From: Trypanosoma brucei gambiense DAL972
Taxonomy: Eukaryota; Euglenozoa; Kinetoplastea; Trypanosomatida; Trypanosomatidae
DNA length: 64,000 bases
Direction: 5' to 3'
Assembly: GCF_000210295.1 (NCBI RefSeq)
Contig: NC_026743.1
Location: 372,001-436,000, forward strand
Positions 1-11,064 of the stretch are shown here, in pieces. The notes beneath the pieces were generated by a model that was not told the origin of the DNA, did not search any database, and worked only from the letters and a program-made list of their open reading frames with translations. The number at the start of each line of letters is the position of its first letter. Position 1 is the first letter of the stretch. The translations under genes and the position numbers were made by a program.

Positions 1-359
1 AAAAGACATATGAATGTATATATGTATACATATACATATGCGCGATATTGAAACACACATGATGCCTTCAGTGTGGTACAATCTCTCAACAAGATTGAAT
101 GAAGATACCCTTACTTATTCATGTCACTTTTTACACGCCACTTTTTTACTCGTTTTTTTTATCGCCTGTTTATCTGCTTCTTCCTTTCCTCCACCATTCC
201 TCAAACATATGCATCATTTCGCTACCCACAAACACAAATGGATACTACTACTTCTTTCGATCCTTTACTCTATAAACCCCTTTACCATCATTTAAAATCC
301 CCCATACGAGGAGCACCTTAACGGCACCAAAGATGTTACACATTGCTGTGGACCACCGC
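1..359. other. Spacer downstream of the CCCH gene
   Basis: AT-rich spacer on the 3' side of the minus-strand zinc-finger gene, so probably its 3' UTR and the 5' region of the next leftward gene. It starts with a short alternating TA/TATG stretch. I see no gene in it; the open frames are short and low-complexity. Confidence 0.5.
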
Positions 360-2054
360 CTACGCTTTTTGCCGACGTTTCGCACTACCGCGACCACTAT
401 TGTTGGATTGGCCCGTCAAATGCCTGCTACCACGCCTATGGCTGCCACTACAGGCATTCCTGTCGCTGCCATTTATCCCACAGGGCGGCACACCCGTTCC
501 AGCGGCGCAGCCGTTGCCGCTACCATTTTTGCTGTTTGGACATGTGTAGTTGTTATAACTAACACTGGCGCCATTGCGGGAGCGGGATGCACTTTCAGAT
601 CCCCTACCGTTCAAAAAGGGACTGGCACCAGCGCTTCCGTTACCATTAGTATTGTGGCCGCGATGAGTACTGCCTCTTTCACGCCCGCCTTCACCAGCAG
701 ACTTGGGTCGTACGTCAAAAATCCTTAAAACTCGGGTCACATTCGACGATCCTGCCGCAGCGGCGCCTAAATTAGGAGATCCATTTTGGCCAAGCGAACG
801 CTGTGACGCGGGAGCGAACGGAGTGGCATCTCCCATCCCACAACTCGCAGGGCTTGTACCACCACGGGGGGCAGTGTACAAGTTGGCATCACCTAAACTG
901 AGCGGAGAAGCAGAATTAATCGCCGCATCCACACCAGGGTTGGCGCAGGAGACAACCTGATTCGCATGTTGGTATGGCTGCGATGCCGGTGTCATTCTCG
1001 CAGCCGGAGTGTTGTTCATAACGGAACGCCGTTGTTGATCGCAAATGATGTTAAACACCTCGTCAGTGACCTCCCCCAGGGAAAGCATCGTCGAAGAGTA
1101 GCTCCTCTCTCCGATGTTGATCATGGTCATTGATGGAGTAATACTGTTAAGCAAACACACCAAGTTTGGAGGGGGTGGGAGTTGCAAGTCATACTCGCGG
1201 CAAATATGAATATTTTTGCAATCTTCCACATAGCGGCAGAGCCGCGAAATGTGTAACCGACATACGTCCTTCGCGGGAACATCCAGTACATCCTTTCGCT
1301 CCACCTTCGCGCCATTCGCCGCACCTTGGTTGGTTTCGCCGAGGCTTTGTGACTGCTCTTCTTTCTCTTTCGCCGCTTGCGCACTCTGAGCTATGATCAA
1401 CTGCAGACCGACCGTCAGTGCAACTCTTTCAGCGGGGATCAAATCAGATTGCTCACCGTTTGTGCCGCGGCTACTGTAACTCCCTTCATTTCCCACAAGT
1501 CGGATGAACTTAAACCGGTCGGTGAGCTCTGTGGTGCTGTGGGGATCCTTGTGCAGTCGGCAACACGTGGGGGCGTTGAGGGCCTGTTGACGGAGCATCG
1601 GAAGAACATGAGGAGGCACGTGGGCCTGTCGACACCACTCGTGTCGGCAGTGGCCCTCCAGAAAGGACAAACACAGCGATGGCAGCGCTCCTTTGTTGGC
1701 CGTCGCATGAGTCGGAACCATAAGCGATAACGGCACGCGCAGCTTTCGCGAGTGAGGGTCCAGCACCCACATGTAGAGCTCACCCCCCTTGACTTCATCA
1801 TCACCGGCTCCGAATTTATCATCGTAACCGCAACCTGGGGAGTCTGAGTCAACGAAGTGGTGTACAGGACCTTCTGGGTGGACAACACGCTGAACAGAGC
1901 AGGGATATGGTGGTGGCGAGACAGCGTTGGTGGCAACAGTCAAGGCGCCGTTGGGGCTAAGATATGAATCAGGTGGAATCGGTCTCTCCTCATCGGTGAC
2001 GCACCACCTCGACACCCGCTCCTCTTCAATATCGTTCCTGTCAGCGGGAGGCAT
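360..2054 (-). CDS. CCCH-type zinc-finger protein (564 aa)
   Basis: Probable RNA-binding regulatory protein. Two CCCH fingers are visible: C128-x7-C-x4-C-x3-H145 and C265-x7-C-x5-C-x3-H283. Between them is a Gln/Glu/Ala-rich linker; after about residue 340 the protein is low-complexity and rich in Ser, Gly, Asn and Arg, as is common for trypanosome RNA-binding proteins. CCCH proteins are the main class of post-transcriptional regulators in trypanosomes, where promoters for single genes are lacking; the role of this one is inferred from family only. The frame opens with an ATG and ends with TAG. It is the last complete gene of the leftward array, about 1.6 kb downstream of RPN5. I cannot assign a specific ZC3H number. 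Confidence 0.85.
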   Translation of the reverse strand: MPPADRNDIEEERVSRWCVTDEERPIPPDSYLSPNGALTVATNAVSPPPYPCSVQRVVHPEGPVHHFVDSDSPGCGYDDKFGAGDDEVKGGELYMWVLDPHSRKLRVPLSLMVPTHATANKGALPSLCLSFLEGHCRHEWCRQAHVPPHVLPMLRQQALNAPTCCRLHKDPHSTTELTDRFKFIRLVGNEGSYSSRGTNGEQSDLIPAERVALTVGLQLIIAQSAQAAKEKEEQSQSLGETNQGAANGAKVERKDVLDVPAKDVCRLHISRLCRYVEDCKNIHICREYDLQLPPPPNLVCLLNSITPSMTMINIGERSYSSTMLSLGEVTDEVFNIICDQQRRSVMNNTPAARMTPASQPYQHANQVVSCANPGVDAAINSASPLSLGDANLYTAPRGGTSPASCGMGDATPFAPASQRSLGQNGSPNLGAAAAGSSNVTRVLRIFDVRPKSAGEGGRERGSTHRGHNTNGNGSAGASPFLNGRGSESASRSRNGASVSYNNYTCPNSKNGSGNGCAAGTGVPPCGINGSDRNACSGSHRRGSRHLTGQSNNSGRGSAKRRQKA

Positions 2055-3674
2055 GTTAAAGCGGCACCAATCTGCCCCTTCTATTTATTCAATTTGATTA
2101 TTACTCGGGTAACTTTACTATTTCGCACCCCTGGTTATTGCTGTTGGCCCTTAAACTCTCTTATTCGCGGATGCGCCCTTTTCCTATTCTTCCTCAAAAG
2201 GGTATGTTCTCTCCTCTTCCTTCCTTCGCACACCGATACTCTGTAACAAGAAACAAAGTAAATGGTCAGAGCGGTGATAAAAGTCGAGTAGGGGAATAGC
2301 TCTAGTCTCGTTTGGTTTTCCCCCGGTACAATGCTTTTTCGCAGACTTATTTCCTGTTTGTGTACCTTTTATCCCTCTACCTTTCTCTTCAGTGTTCCTT
2401 TCCTTCCTCTGGGGTTTCACTATATCTCTTTTTTGAGCTTGCTGCAGGTTATGTTTTTTCCTTCCCTCTTGCTTCCTCTCGTCTACAGTAGTTCAGGGGT
2501 GTGCAAACAAGAAGAAAAGAAAAGTGTGCAGCTAACATTTATACACTAAGAACAGGTAAATTACATTCATTGAACTTGTTCATATACGTATGTATTTTAG
2601 CTGGGTCCTCTCCACTGAATCATAACAAAAACAACAGAGGAATGGTGCAGCACCTCCTCCCCGTGTGCGGACGGTCGTTCAAGAGGAGAGCGACAGAAAC
2701 GAGGGCCCCACAATGTACTCCAACAGGAGGGTTTCAAAAACAAGTATGGTAAAGTTAAATAAAAACAGGGGGGTGAAGAAGAAAATGTAGAAAACAAAAT
2801 GTGCATTTAAAAACCCTAATGATTGTCACGAGAACATAGGCGAAAATCTAAAGGAAAGGAAGCAAACTTTCCCTTTATCACACATTTTTCTTCCTAAATG
2901 CTATTAAGTTATTTTGGTTTGTTTTCTCGCCCTTTTTCTTCTCTTTTCTAACATCCTTTGTAGCGGTCGCGGCGGTACTTCATGGTATACCAATTGTTGA
3001 AACGCAAGTGAGGAAGAAAATGAGAAAGAAAACAGAGTGGCATTTTGAAGGCGGCTCGGCGCCAAAGGTGAAGTGAGAGAGCAACGTTTAAAAGAACAGG
3101 CAACTCCACGATTCAACCAACGAACGGAAGTAACGGAGAAGGCAGAGCGCCTTTAAAAGGAGGAAAAAAAAAAAGCCGATGCGAAGAAGGAAGGTGAGGG
3201 CAGGGTTTTACAAATTGGACCGGACATGTCACAACCACTACGGTATGTCAGACCAAAAACGAGCGTGCGCAGAAGCAAAAGATAATAATATATATAGAAA
3301 AGGATAGGAGACAATGTCACTTGTCGAGCAGCAGCCCACACACTGACCAACAAACATCCCTCGCATTACCCACCGCACCCACCTTGAATGTCAACGTCTA
3401 CACTACCGACCATAAAATGCTTGTATGATGGCATCCCCTAACAGACGGTTACCTCTTCCGCTTACCCACCCCTCATCACCATCCGTCCTGCACTTCCTTT
3501 TTCTTTCTTTATTGTCTCGGCTCACTTACTTCATTTCTTGTGCCCACATTTGCAGCCACAGGCGCATAGCCCCCTTCCAGTCCTACACGCACACACGTAT
3601 CTTCTCCCTCCCTTTCATCGCCCTTGTATCGCCTTCTCATTGGATCATCATCTATTCCCAATGCATCCAGCGAG
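2055..3674. other. Intergenic spacer, RPN5 to CCCH gene
   Basis: 1.6-kb AT-rich spacer holding the likely 3' UTR of RPN5 and 5' UTR of the CCCH gene on the minus strand. Homopurine runs on the plus strand around 2,760-3,180 read as pyrimidine tracts on the minus strand, suitable for trans-splicing and polyadenylation. No supported gene. Confidence 0.5.
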
Positions 3675-5123
3675 CTATGAAGCAGTCGCACCCGATTGTT
3701 GCAATTGGGCGAGAGTGATGTTATGTAGCATACGCTCCTTTACAATAAGGTGTGAAACTTTATCCAACAGCGCCACACTGCGCCCTACAGCTTCGTCCCA
3801 TGCCGTCACCACATCATTGGCGTTTTTATTCGCCTCAAAAACGACTAACCCATCCACGCGATCAATCTTCGCGTACAGTGTGCGCGAGGCGACCATCATC
3901 ATGAGGAATTCCTCCGTGTGCTGCGGCGTGAGACCCACCAATTCGGCCAGTCGAACAAGACGCAGTCGGCGATAGAAGCGGGAAATGACCAAGAGGTCGT
4001 GTTCGCTGCAGCGGCTACGAAGCAACGCCTGGCGCTCAGGGAACCCAGCGAGCTGCGGGTGATTTATGCAGAGGGCCTCTACATCATCAGCAACACGCTC
4101 ACGTATGAGTTCAATACTCGTAAACTTCTCCAGTAGGTATTGAAGTTGCGGATTCTCCTCCAACCGCTTCCTCAGAGTAGTAGTGATGCCTTGAATTGCT
4201 GCCGTGCGGTCGGCAAATTTTGTGGCGGGGGAAAAGGCAGCGCACTCAGCATGATCCTCCAGTTCCTTTGGCGACGAGTGCTCCGCGATAAGATAGTGCA
4301 CCGCCATGCTGCTTAGGGCTGAAACACAGGCTGTTTCATCCGTTTCGGAAAGGAATGTCTCGTACCAACAGCGAGCCACATGGAAGTAAGAACGGCGCTG
4401 CGCGAAATATTCGCGCATTAGTTCGAAATATTTAAGCTTCGCCTGCAAGGCCCCGGGTCTTGACAGGGCACGGTGGTTTATTCGGCGCGACACAAGCCGC
4501 GCGAGCTCATAATCCTCCAACTCGAGGCACAACCGGATCAAGCGGTTAAGAGCATCGAGTTTCTCCACGCGGGGCATATTTGTCACTGTTTCCACATGCA
4601 ATCCACTGAGCAAGTCGCACGCCGCCCGCTTCTCCCCATCGTCCTCCATTAACTTCGCTAAGTCGATAGCGAATCGCACGTGCTCAAGCTCCACATGGAT
4701 ACGGCTGTCAGTAAGATGCACTACGCGCTCCAACACGATGCGGCGCTGCTCACGTGACAGATTGCCTTCAGTGAGGAGGACACCGCATTCAGCGATCATG
4801 GCACCCTGTGATTGTTTGGTTTGCCCACGCTTGCGCATGAGAGTTTCCAATGTGTCAAGCATTTTTTCGTGATCTCCATGAACGCGGTAGATCCGCAATA
4901 TTTCAACTACAAGACGTTTTGCCGACAGAGCATCACCACCTAGGCGCGCCATTTTCTCGAGAGCCAAAAGCTCATTAACGAGATCGTCCAAGCTCGAATT
5001 GGTACTGCGCAAGAGAACAGGAATGGCGGTAGCATTGATGCGTTCGAGCAGCGCATCCGTCGCCTCGCTGTGATCCTCCTCCTGCTTGAAGCTCGCACAC
5101 TTCCATTGGTCTACGTCGGTCAT
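3675..5123 (-). CDS. RPN5: 26S proteasome regulatory subunit RPN5 (PSMD12), 482 aa
   Basis: Non-ATPase subunit of the 19S proteasome lid, a PCI-domain scaffold. The N-terminal third carries the family signature: a block with LALEKMARLGGD, then the RLVVEILRIY segment and a KRGQTKQSQGAM block, matching the conserved region of Rpn5/PSMD12. The remainder is alpha-helical, with the PCI winged-helix region near the C terminus (around residues 330-450), including the ARTLYAKIDRVDG-type segment typical of PCI subunits, and a final amphipathic helix used in lid bundling. Length fits the family (about 450-480 aa). It starts at an ATG. Transcribed leftward with its neighbours; no functional link to the adjacent genes is evident. 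Confidence 0.93.
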   Translation of the reverse strand: MTDVDQWKCASFKQEEDHSEATDALLERINATAIPVLLRSTNSSLDDLVNELLALEKMARLGGDALSAKRLVVEILRIYRVHGDHEKMLDTLETLMRKRGQTKQSQGAMIAECGVLLTEGNLSREQRRIVLERVVHLTDSRIHVELEHVRFAIDLAKLMEDDGEKRAACDLLSGLHVETVTNMPRVEKLDALNRLIRLCLELEDYELARLVSRRINHRALSRPGALQAKLKYFELMREYFAQRRSYFHVARCWYETFLSETDETACVSALSSMAVHYLIAEHSSPKELEDHAECAAFSPATKFADRTAAIQGITTTLRKRLEENPQLQYLLEKFTSIELIRERVADDVEALCINHPQLAGFPERQALLRSRCSEHDLLVISRFYRRLRLVRLAELVGLTPQHTEEFLMMMVASRTLYAKIDRVDGLVVFEANKNANDVVTAWDEAVGRSVALLDKVSHLIVKERMLHNITLAQLQQSGATAS

Positions 5124-5987
5124 GTTCTATCGTACCTGTATGTCGATCTGGCTGTACGTGTAGACTCACAGTAACCTTTTCGCTCTGCTGCAACCGCAAG
5201 TTTCACCACTGCAGTTTTGTGTCGACCTCCCGCACGGCTTTCGTCACTTCCGCTGCTGTTTTCCTTGCCCGCCTCCCCTCGACTTTTTAAACTCTTCTGC
5301 TCTACCACACAAACAAACAAATACACGCACACTTGTCTTTGATTTGCTTGCCTTGCAGATACGTGTTGTTGTCTTCAGCTTTCCTTTCAATCTCGAGTAA
5401 AGGTAATAATAGTGGCAGCAAAAAAAAAAAAAAACAGCGGCATTTGATGAAATTAGTATGCATCAACACAGAGTCTCACACGCAACCCTCACATCCCTCC
5501 ACTGTACCCGGAAGAAGACAAGAGGGAAGGATGCCAAAATGAGGCAACATCACGAAACAAAAGCCCAAAGAGTTTCCCCTTTTGTTATTGGTACCGCTCA
5601 TTTCCCCCTGCATCTCTTTATTCACTTCTTTGCTTAACAATTTTAATACTGCAGGCCGTGTGTTTGCTTCTAATCATTAGATATTTGACCTTTATCGCAC
5701 TTACTCGTAGTTACTACGTCATTTCGCCGCGTGCCGCACGCTGTGCTATAAAAACACAAACACAAGAAAAACTGCACCAACTCACCAGTTAATAAACGGA
5801 CAATCGACAACCTCCGTAGGGCCACGTGCACGGAAGAAGGACAAAAACATACAACTGGCAGAAGCGGGAGACGAAATTGAAGGGGGGTGCAAAGAGAAGA
5901 AGATGGACGGGCGATCGCAAATAGTCGCCCCACCACTTAATGAACAGCATGTCCCCTCAACTCCCGTTGGGGTATCGTCGAACGCCT
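5124..5987. other. Intergenic spacer
   Basis: About 860 bp between the large hypothetical gene and RPN5 on the minus strand. It includes an A-run near 5,420 (T-run on the sense strand), consistent with the RPN5 splice/polyadenylation control region. No gene seen. Confidence 0.5.
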
Positions 5988-8471
5988 CTAGTTGGAAGCC
6001 CCTCCAGGTCGCAAAAGTATACCTTCGTATTCCGTGAAACCGGCGTCAGCATGCGGGCGACGCCCCATGAATACCCAGTCAGGTAGTAATGCGTCATTCA
6101 TGGCGGTCTTTCTTCCCTTCTGATTATGCTCTTCCTCACTTACCTCCTCATCTTCCTCTTCCCTCCCCTGGTGCTGCCGTTGCTGCTTTTGCTCCTCGCA
6201 GATCGGTTGTTCTTGTTTGTGTTGCACAAACGGTAACACATCGTTCAAATACAGACGGGCCTGAGCCACGACATCGGCGTGTTGACTCCTCTTCAATAGC
6301 AGCTGTTGCGACCAGTCATTGGTGGTGTAACGGTTGTGAAGCATCCGTTCTACACGCATTTCGCTCGCTCCGCTGAGAAACCCAACCGACTCTTGCCGCC
6401 CCTCCTTCACTTCATCATTTTTCTCATCATCACCTTCGGCACCGCGACCCGCATCCCCTTTTGTGCGGCCATCGAATCCCCCCAGAACGCGGCCTGCCAT
6501 TCGGCCCTTTACAATGCATTCCAGTAAAACTTGACTACGTGTGGTGTGATTAACAATCGCATGTCCCAAGTCACGCGAGGCGCGCAGTAACAACACTACC
6601 GTCTCCACATCCTCTGCCCTCAAATGAGCCCCCACCCTTCTCGACAAGGTAATTATTTGCATTGCAACGTCTGTCAAAGAGGTCGTGGCCACGCCGTAAA
6701 ATAGCTGTTGCGCTGCTGATGGCTCCGCTGAGTGGCGGAGCGCACATGCCACCGATGAAAAGAGCCGTCGCAGGGCCCGCTGCCCAAAAAGACGCAACGC
6801 CCGACGCATGTGCCCTGGGTTCCATGGAACGGCAAATGCGGGAACGCCATCCGCAATCTGCTTCATTTTACCGCGATGCTCTCCGACATTCCACCCCACA
6901 CCAAGAAGAAATAACAGTCCCTGCACAGCGTTGTGCCACTGTTTGGCTAAACGTGTGTGAACAAACGGTGCCGTCTCAATTGCAAACACTGTTACAAGCA
7001 CCGTCTTTACCTCCCGCACCCCATCCCCCATGCGAGATAAGGGGGTTGCCAAAGCGTAATGCAAGTAAAGGGGCAGCCACGACCCAGTTGCACGTTCCTT
7101 GTTAAGCAGAGAAAGTTCCTGGTGATATTCCACCTCAGCAGCCTCACCGTCGTCGCTGTCCACACCGCTCCCTACAACTGTGCGCAGGGCAGGCACATCG
7201 GAGCGAAACGGCTCGGGAAGCGGAAGCCATGTCGCCCCGCGTAGCACATCGGTCGTGTAAGGCCCACTTGCCAGCGAAACCTCAGCGAATTCCATTCGCC
7301 TCCACCACTGCTCCGTCTCCACAACCTCAGAAGTCGAAGAATCCTCAGCGGTATCCTGCCATTGTGACACAACAATGTGTGTCTCCTTCTCAGAATCGTA
7401 CATAGTTGCAAGTGGAGTGCGCCGGGCCGTCAGGTGGATTAGGTCAAAGGAAGTCATTGTGAAAGACCCTTCGGAGGGCGAGTCCTGTGGAACCAGGCAC
7501 GTAAACTGCAACACGTATGACGAACTCTCCTTAAGGCGAAGTGTCACCACCAGCATATACGATCCAGCAAACTCAACCCGCTCCGCAATTGTGTCTTTGG
7601 GAAAAGTGATGTGCTGTAACTTCCGCGACGCACAAGGGGCCATCAGATCTAACACATAACACTTTGAGCCATTGTCGTTCAACACAGCTGCGTAAGTCCG
7701 GTCCTTTGTCTTCGTTTCAGCACTGCCTTTCCCGCAACAGTTGCGAGAAACCACTAGCGCAGATGTGGTGTGCGTGCCGCGGGTACGCCGAATCATGACG
7801 CTCAATGAGGCAACCTGCTCGCACGTCGTCTCCATTGTTTCCATGCGGGACACGGTAGCCCGTACCAAGCGGCCGCTGCCTGTAAGCACAAGTAGTGATG
7901 TGGCTGAAAGTGCTTGAATGCTGCGAATACCTTCGGCAGTAAAACCTGTGTCCACCACACGGGCTTCAGATATGAATGACCGCCACCTGACATTGCTTAG
8001 GTTCTCAGAGGATGGGATACTAAACCTTGTGGCAATACACAACTCTGCCCGGGTTTCACTCTCGTCCTTGCATTCGACGAGGAAGGCAACAATATTAGCA
8101 CTTAGACAGCACACGTCAAGCACGCGCGCCGCGGGGTCGGCGGAACTAGCACGCGCCACCCACTGCAGTGCCCACGTGTCGCATCGGAATACGGCGACGT
8201 GGAAGAATAGCTCTGTTGATGCTTGTCCTTTTGTACGATTGAAAGCCACGGCTACGTGCTCACCCGCCAACTTTCGTTTCTTTGACCGACCCATTCCAGC
8301 GTCTTGCGCACCCCCCGACGCAAAGGCACTCCATGAAGTTGCCCACGCAGCAGAGGCCTCAGGAGCGGCTTCACTTACCAGCCGTATCCTTCCCGACGGC
8401 CTTCTTCCGTGTAGATCCATGAACAAATCATGGTAAGCGACCCGCTTGCTCGCCGATAAACTGAGTGCCAT
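5988..8471 (-). CDS. Large hypothetical protein, possibly nuclear (827 aa)
   Basis: I do not recognise the family. The start is the ATG at 8,471; the two codons before it begin with TTG. The N-terminal 450 residues alternate short hydrophobic beta-like segments with polar loops (for example LLVLTGSGRLVRATV), suggestive of a beta-propeller or beta-rich fold, although no canonical WD repeat is visible. A basic cluster GRSKKRKLAG near residue 60 could be a nuclear localisation signal. The second half is helical, and the last 120 residues include a Gln/Glu-rich acidic stretch with EEEDEEVSEEE. A nucleolar or nucleoporin-like scaffold is possible, but this is inference. It lies between ATP synthase subunit c and RPN5 in the leftward array. 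Confidence 0.8.
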   Translation of the reverse strand: MALSLSASKRVAYHDLFMDLHGRRPSGRIRLVSEAAPEASAAWATSWSAFASGGAQDAGMGRSKKRKLAGEHVAVAFNRTKGQASTELFFHVAVFRCDTWALQWVARASSADPAARVLDVCCLSANIVAFLVECKDESETRAELCIATRFSIPSSENLSNVRWRSFISEARVVDTGFTAEGIRSIQALSATSLLVLTGSGRLVRATVSRMETMETTCEQVASLSVMIRRTRGTHTTSALVVSRNCCGKGSAETKTKDRTYAAVLNDNGSKCYVLDLMAPCASRKLQHITFPKDTIAERVEFAGSYMLVVTLRLKESSSYVLQFTCLVPQDSPSEGSFTMTSFDLIHLTARRTPLATMYDSEKETHIVVSQWQDTAEDSSTSEVVETEQWWRRMEFAEVSLASGPYTTDVLRGATWLPLPEPFRSDVPALRTVVGSGVDSDDGEAAEVEYHQELSLLNKERATGSWLPLYLHYALATPLSRMGDGVREVKTVLVTVFAIETAPFVHTRLAKQWHNAVQGLLFLLGVGWNVGEHRGKMKQIADGVPAFAVPWNPGHMRRALRLFGQRALRRLFSSVACALRHSAEPSAAQQLFYGVATTSLTDVAMQIITLSRRVGAHLRAEDVETVVLLLRASRDLGHAIVNHTTRSQVLLECIVKGRMAGRVLGGFDGRTKGDAGRGAEGDDEKNDEVKEGRQESVGFLSGASEMRVERMLHNRYTTNDWSQQLLLKRSQHADVVAQARLYLNDVLPFVQHKQEQPICEEQKQQRQHQGREEEDEEVSEEEHNQKGRKTAMNDALLPDWVFMGRRPHADAGFTEYEGILLRPGGASN

Positions 8472-9990
8472 TAACAAACAAACCTACAAGTCAATCCAGT
8501 AATCACGTGTCACCTTTTCTCACTGTTTCCTCTTACCCTCTCCCCGTACGTAGCGACTTTTTCCGTGCGCAGCCTCTCTTATCTGCCAACGTGTGGTTCT
8601 CCACTCCTTCCCCCTTCCCTTTTTTTTACTTTATTTCCAGCCTTCTATATCGTTGTGGTAGCGAGGCGCAGCTGCCCTCCTTCGGCCACACACAAGCAAA
8701 GACCAGCTGGGATTGAGACGATGGGCCCGGACGGCCACCACCTACACTAACTTTTGTGAGAAGGGGAAGTCACGGCAGGAGACAAGGCGGGCAGAGTGGA
8801 GTAAGAATTATGTAAGGAGACGAAAAAGAAGGGGGAGAAACAAGTGATGGTCAAGCAATACAGACAGCAAAAGAGAATGCATGATTACCTGCTCCAAAGG
8901 ATTTCACTACAGATGGAACGGCCTGCAGAAAGTATTTGTCAGTCGTTTCGCTCTTTCGTCACTGGCTTCTTCAGCGCACAGAAGAAGTTTTAAGTCATCG
9001 CAATAAAACGATCATGCGGATGTGGCTCAAACTGCCGTTCCTCGCACCCCGTATTTCCCCCCCCCCATACACACACACACGGGACCACGAATCGGATTCC
9101 CACAAGTACGAATCTACGTGCAAAAAGGGGTGGGAGAAACAAGACAAAACAATAAGTCAAAACAAGAAGAGTAGAGGTCGAGAGTGCCCAATTGTAAAGA
9201 TATTACACACCGAGATGGCGTATGCGTGTGCGCGAGTGCAGCTGGTTCACATCGTGTTCCTTTCCAGCCCTTCAAGTGATTACCTCCTTTTCCCCTCCCT
9301 TGCTTCCACTTCACACGAACAGTTTCCCTTCACCCTCTGCTGCACCTCCATCCTCATTAGGCTAAGGTGCAGGTGAGCGAGTGGCAGCATGCCCACATTC
9401 GTCGCCCCCTCTTCTGCTTTGCTTGTGTAGGGAAAGAAATATACGAAGGTCAGCTGTTCGTGCATCTGTTTGAACACCGTAAACGCGCTGCCTTCACTCC
9501 CTTCCCATATTCGACCTGGTGCCGGTGCCGTTTAGAGTACTCGCATCACCGTCACTACCTTTGTTATGACTCTTGGCTTCACCGTTGCTCCTCACGTTCT
9601 CTAGCTTGGCCTGCTGCTGTACCCACACGGCTGAAAGAGATATAAATAATAATAATAATAATGAATGTTTCAGCCGATATCCAGCATTTACATGTTTCGC
9701 TCGCCGAACGCTACACTTATAAACGGCCGCGTTTCCTTGTTCACTGACGTTAATTCGCTTCCTCCTACACTGTCAACAACCATATGTGCCCTTTTTTTTT
9801 TAATTTTTCGTTTAACGCTACGGTGACAACAGATCTCTCCTATTAATCCACTTTTTTGTTAACTTTCGTGCTCCTAACTTTGCCTACCACCTATAACTCC
9901 GCGTACCGGAATATCCCTAATGCCCCGTGCCCAATCATGCGGAAAGAGGCAGGTGCTAGCCGGCACGCGCAGCGCTAAGGAGGAACGTCT
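8472..9990. other. Long 3' UTR/intergenic spacer of ATP synthase c
   Basis: 1.5 kb without a supported gene. It contains an AAT trinucleotide run at about 9,645-9,664, a C-run at 9,058-9,066 followed by a short CA run, and T-rich tracts. On the minus strand this would be the long 3' UTR of ATP synthase subunit c and the 5' UTR of the next gene. Long 3' UTRs are where stage-specific control of trypanosome respiratory-chain mRNAs usually resides, so it may be regulatory. Confidence 0.45.
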
Positions 9991-10347
9991 CTACGAGAAG
10001 AGCATCAGAAAGGCAAGCATGAGGGCGAATAGGCCGATAGCTTCCGTAAGCGCGAATCCAAGAATGGCATAGTTGAAAAGCATCTTCGTTAAGTTGGGTT
10101 GCCGAGCACATGCCACCAACAGGTTACCAAAGATGGTTCCAATACCCAAACCAACTCCGGCAAGGGCAATGGCTGCCAGGCCTGTACCAACGTAATGTAA
10201 TCCCTGCACAGAGATGGCCACGGTGGACGCCTCACGGATGGTAATGGCGCTGCACATAGGGTTGAGAGCCTTCGTGGAGGCCACCAGTGGTGTCGCGAAG
10301 GGTGTCGCACGACGAATCGAAGACTGGAGAGCGAGACGGCGCATCAT
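9991..10347 (-). CDS. Mitochondrial ATP synthase F0 subunit c (ATPase subunit 9), 118 aa
   Basis: Proteolipid that forms the rotating c-ring of the mitochondrial F1F0 ATP synthase. An Arg-rich presequence of roughly 40 residues ([17 protein letters not shown]...) is followed by the mature proteolipid. The first membrane helix is Gly/Ala-rich ([18 protein letters not shown]), the polar loop has the invariant ARQPNL, and the second helix carries the proton-binding glutamate in [10 protein letters not shown]. The ATG is doubled (MM). T. brucei is known to encode several subunit c copies with nearly identical mature parts but different presequences; this appears to be one of them. The gene sits next to Mic10, another cristae-shaping protein. 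Confidence 0.96.
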   Translation of the reverse strand: MMRRLALQSSIRRATPFATPLVASTKALNPMCSAITIREASTVAISVQGLHYVGTGLAAIALAGVGLGIGTIFGNLLVACARQPNLTKMLFNYAILGFALTEAIGLFALMLAFLMLFS

Positions 10348-10719
10348 CTTGTTCGTACCGTTGAAAAAAAAAACTTTTGGTTACCTTACAAATGCTATCT
10401 TTAGGTCGTGTGTGCCCCTTAAAAATAAACAGACCTTATATTAACAGAAAATACGGAGAGCTAATCTTTCTAAAATGCAACAACGTGTAGGTAGACTCAG
10501 ACCCTCGAGAAGAAAATGGTAAGCGGGGCACACAAAAACAAAAGAAAGAATATAAGGGCGCCGAAAAATAGGGGCGAACGGCAGGTTGAATGGGCAGCCG
10601 ACCATACTAGCACTCACTGATGACAGAGGAAGAGCAACAAGCGATACACTGCCCAAACTCCATACAAAATAAAAGGGGAAGGAAGTCACATGCTACAGGG
10701 CTCTCGCAACACCTCCAAC
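10348..10719. other. Intergenic spacer, Mic10 to ATP synthase c
   Basis: A 372-bp spacer. An A-run at 10,364-10,373 reads as a T-tract on the minus strand just upstream of the subunit c ATG and is the probable trans-splicing signal. No gene. Confidence 0.5.
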
Positions 10720-11064
10720 CTAACTCCCGGAAGATTCTCTATCGCTCACACCAGTGGACCCGCGGGAACCCTTCCGCAGCACCTCTGCCGTCCACACAGT
10801 CTCAACACTCACATCGTGACCGAGAATATAACGTGTGTCGATATAAGACTTCCCAATGCCGAAACCGCACCCGAATGCTGTAGCCGCAACCCGGACCGGC
10901 ACCGATCGAAAAACAACGAGGGAGAGAGCTGCACCAGTGAGGAAGCCAAGGCTCCCCTTCTTCAGTGTGTTGTCAACCACATATCGCCACTTTTCCGCCT
11001 CAGTGAGGGTGTCACGATCCAACAGCACCTTTTGGCTTGCCAGTGTAGAGACGGGCGCTGTCAT
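10720..11064 (-). CDS. MIC10: MICOS subunit Mic10-like protein (114 aa)
   Basis: Small inner-membrane protein that bends cristae-junction membranes as part of the MICOS complex. Two closely spaced hydrophobic hairpin segments are visible, at about residues 37-54 and 57-75. The second contains the GCGFGIG glycine zipper (GxGxGxG) typical of the Mic10 family (DUF543), and the first has the LGFLTGAALS glycine motif. The N terminus is short and hydrophilic; the Ser/Gly-rich C-terminal tail is longer than in opisthokont Mic10. It starts at an ATG and lies immediately upstream, in the leftward direction, of ATP synthase subunit c. Trypanosomes are known to have divergent Mic10 paralogues. Confidence 0.85.
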   Translation of the reverse strand: MTAPVSTLASQKVLLDRDTLTEAEKWRYVVDNTLKKGSLGFLTGAALSLVVFRSVPVRVAATAFGCGFGIGKSYIDTRYILGHDVSVETVWTAEVLRKGSRGSTGVSDRESSGS

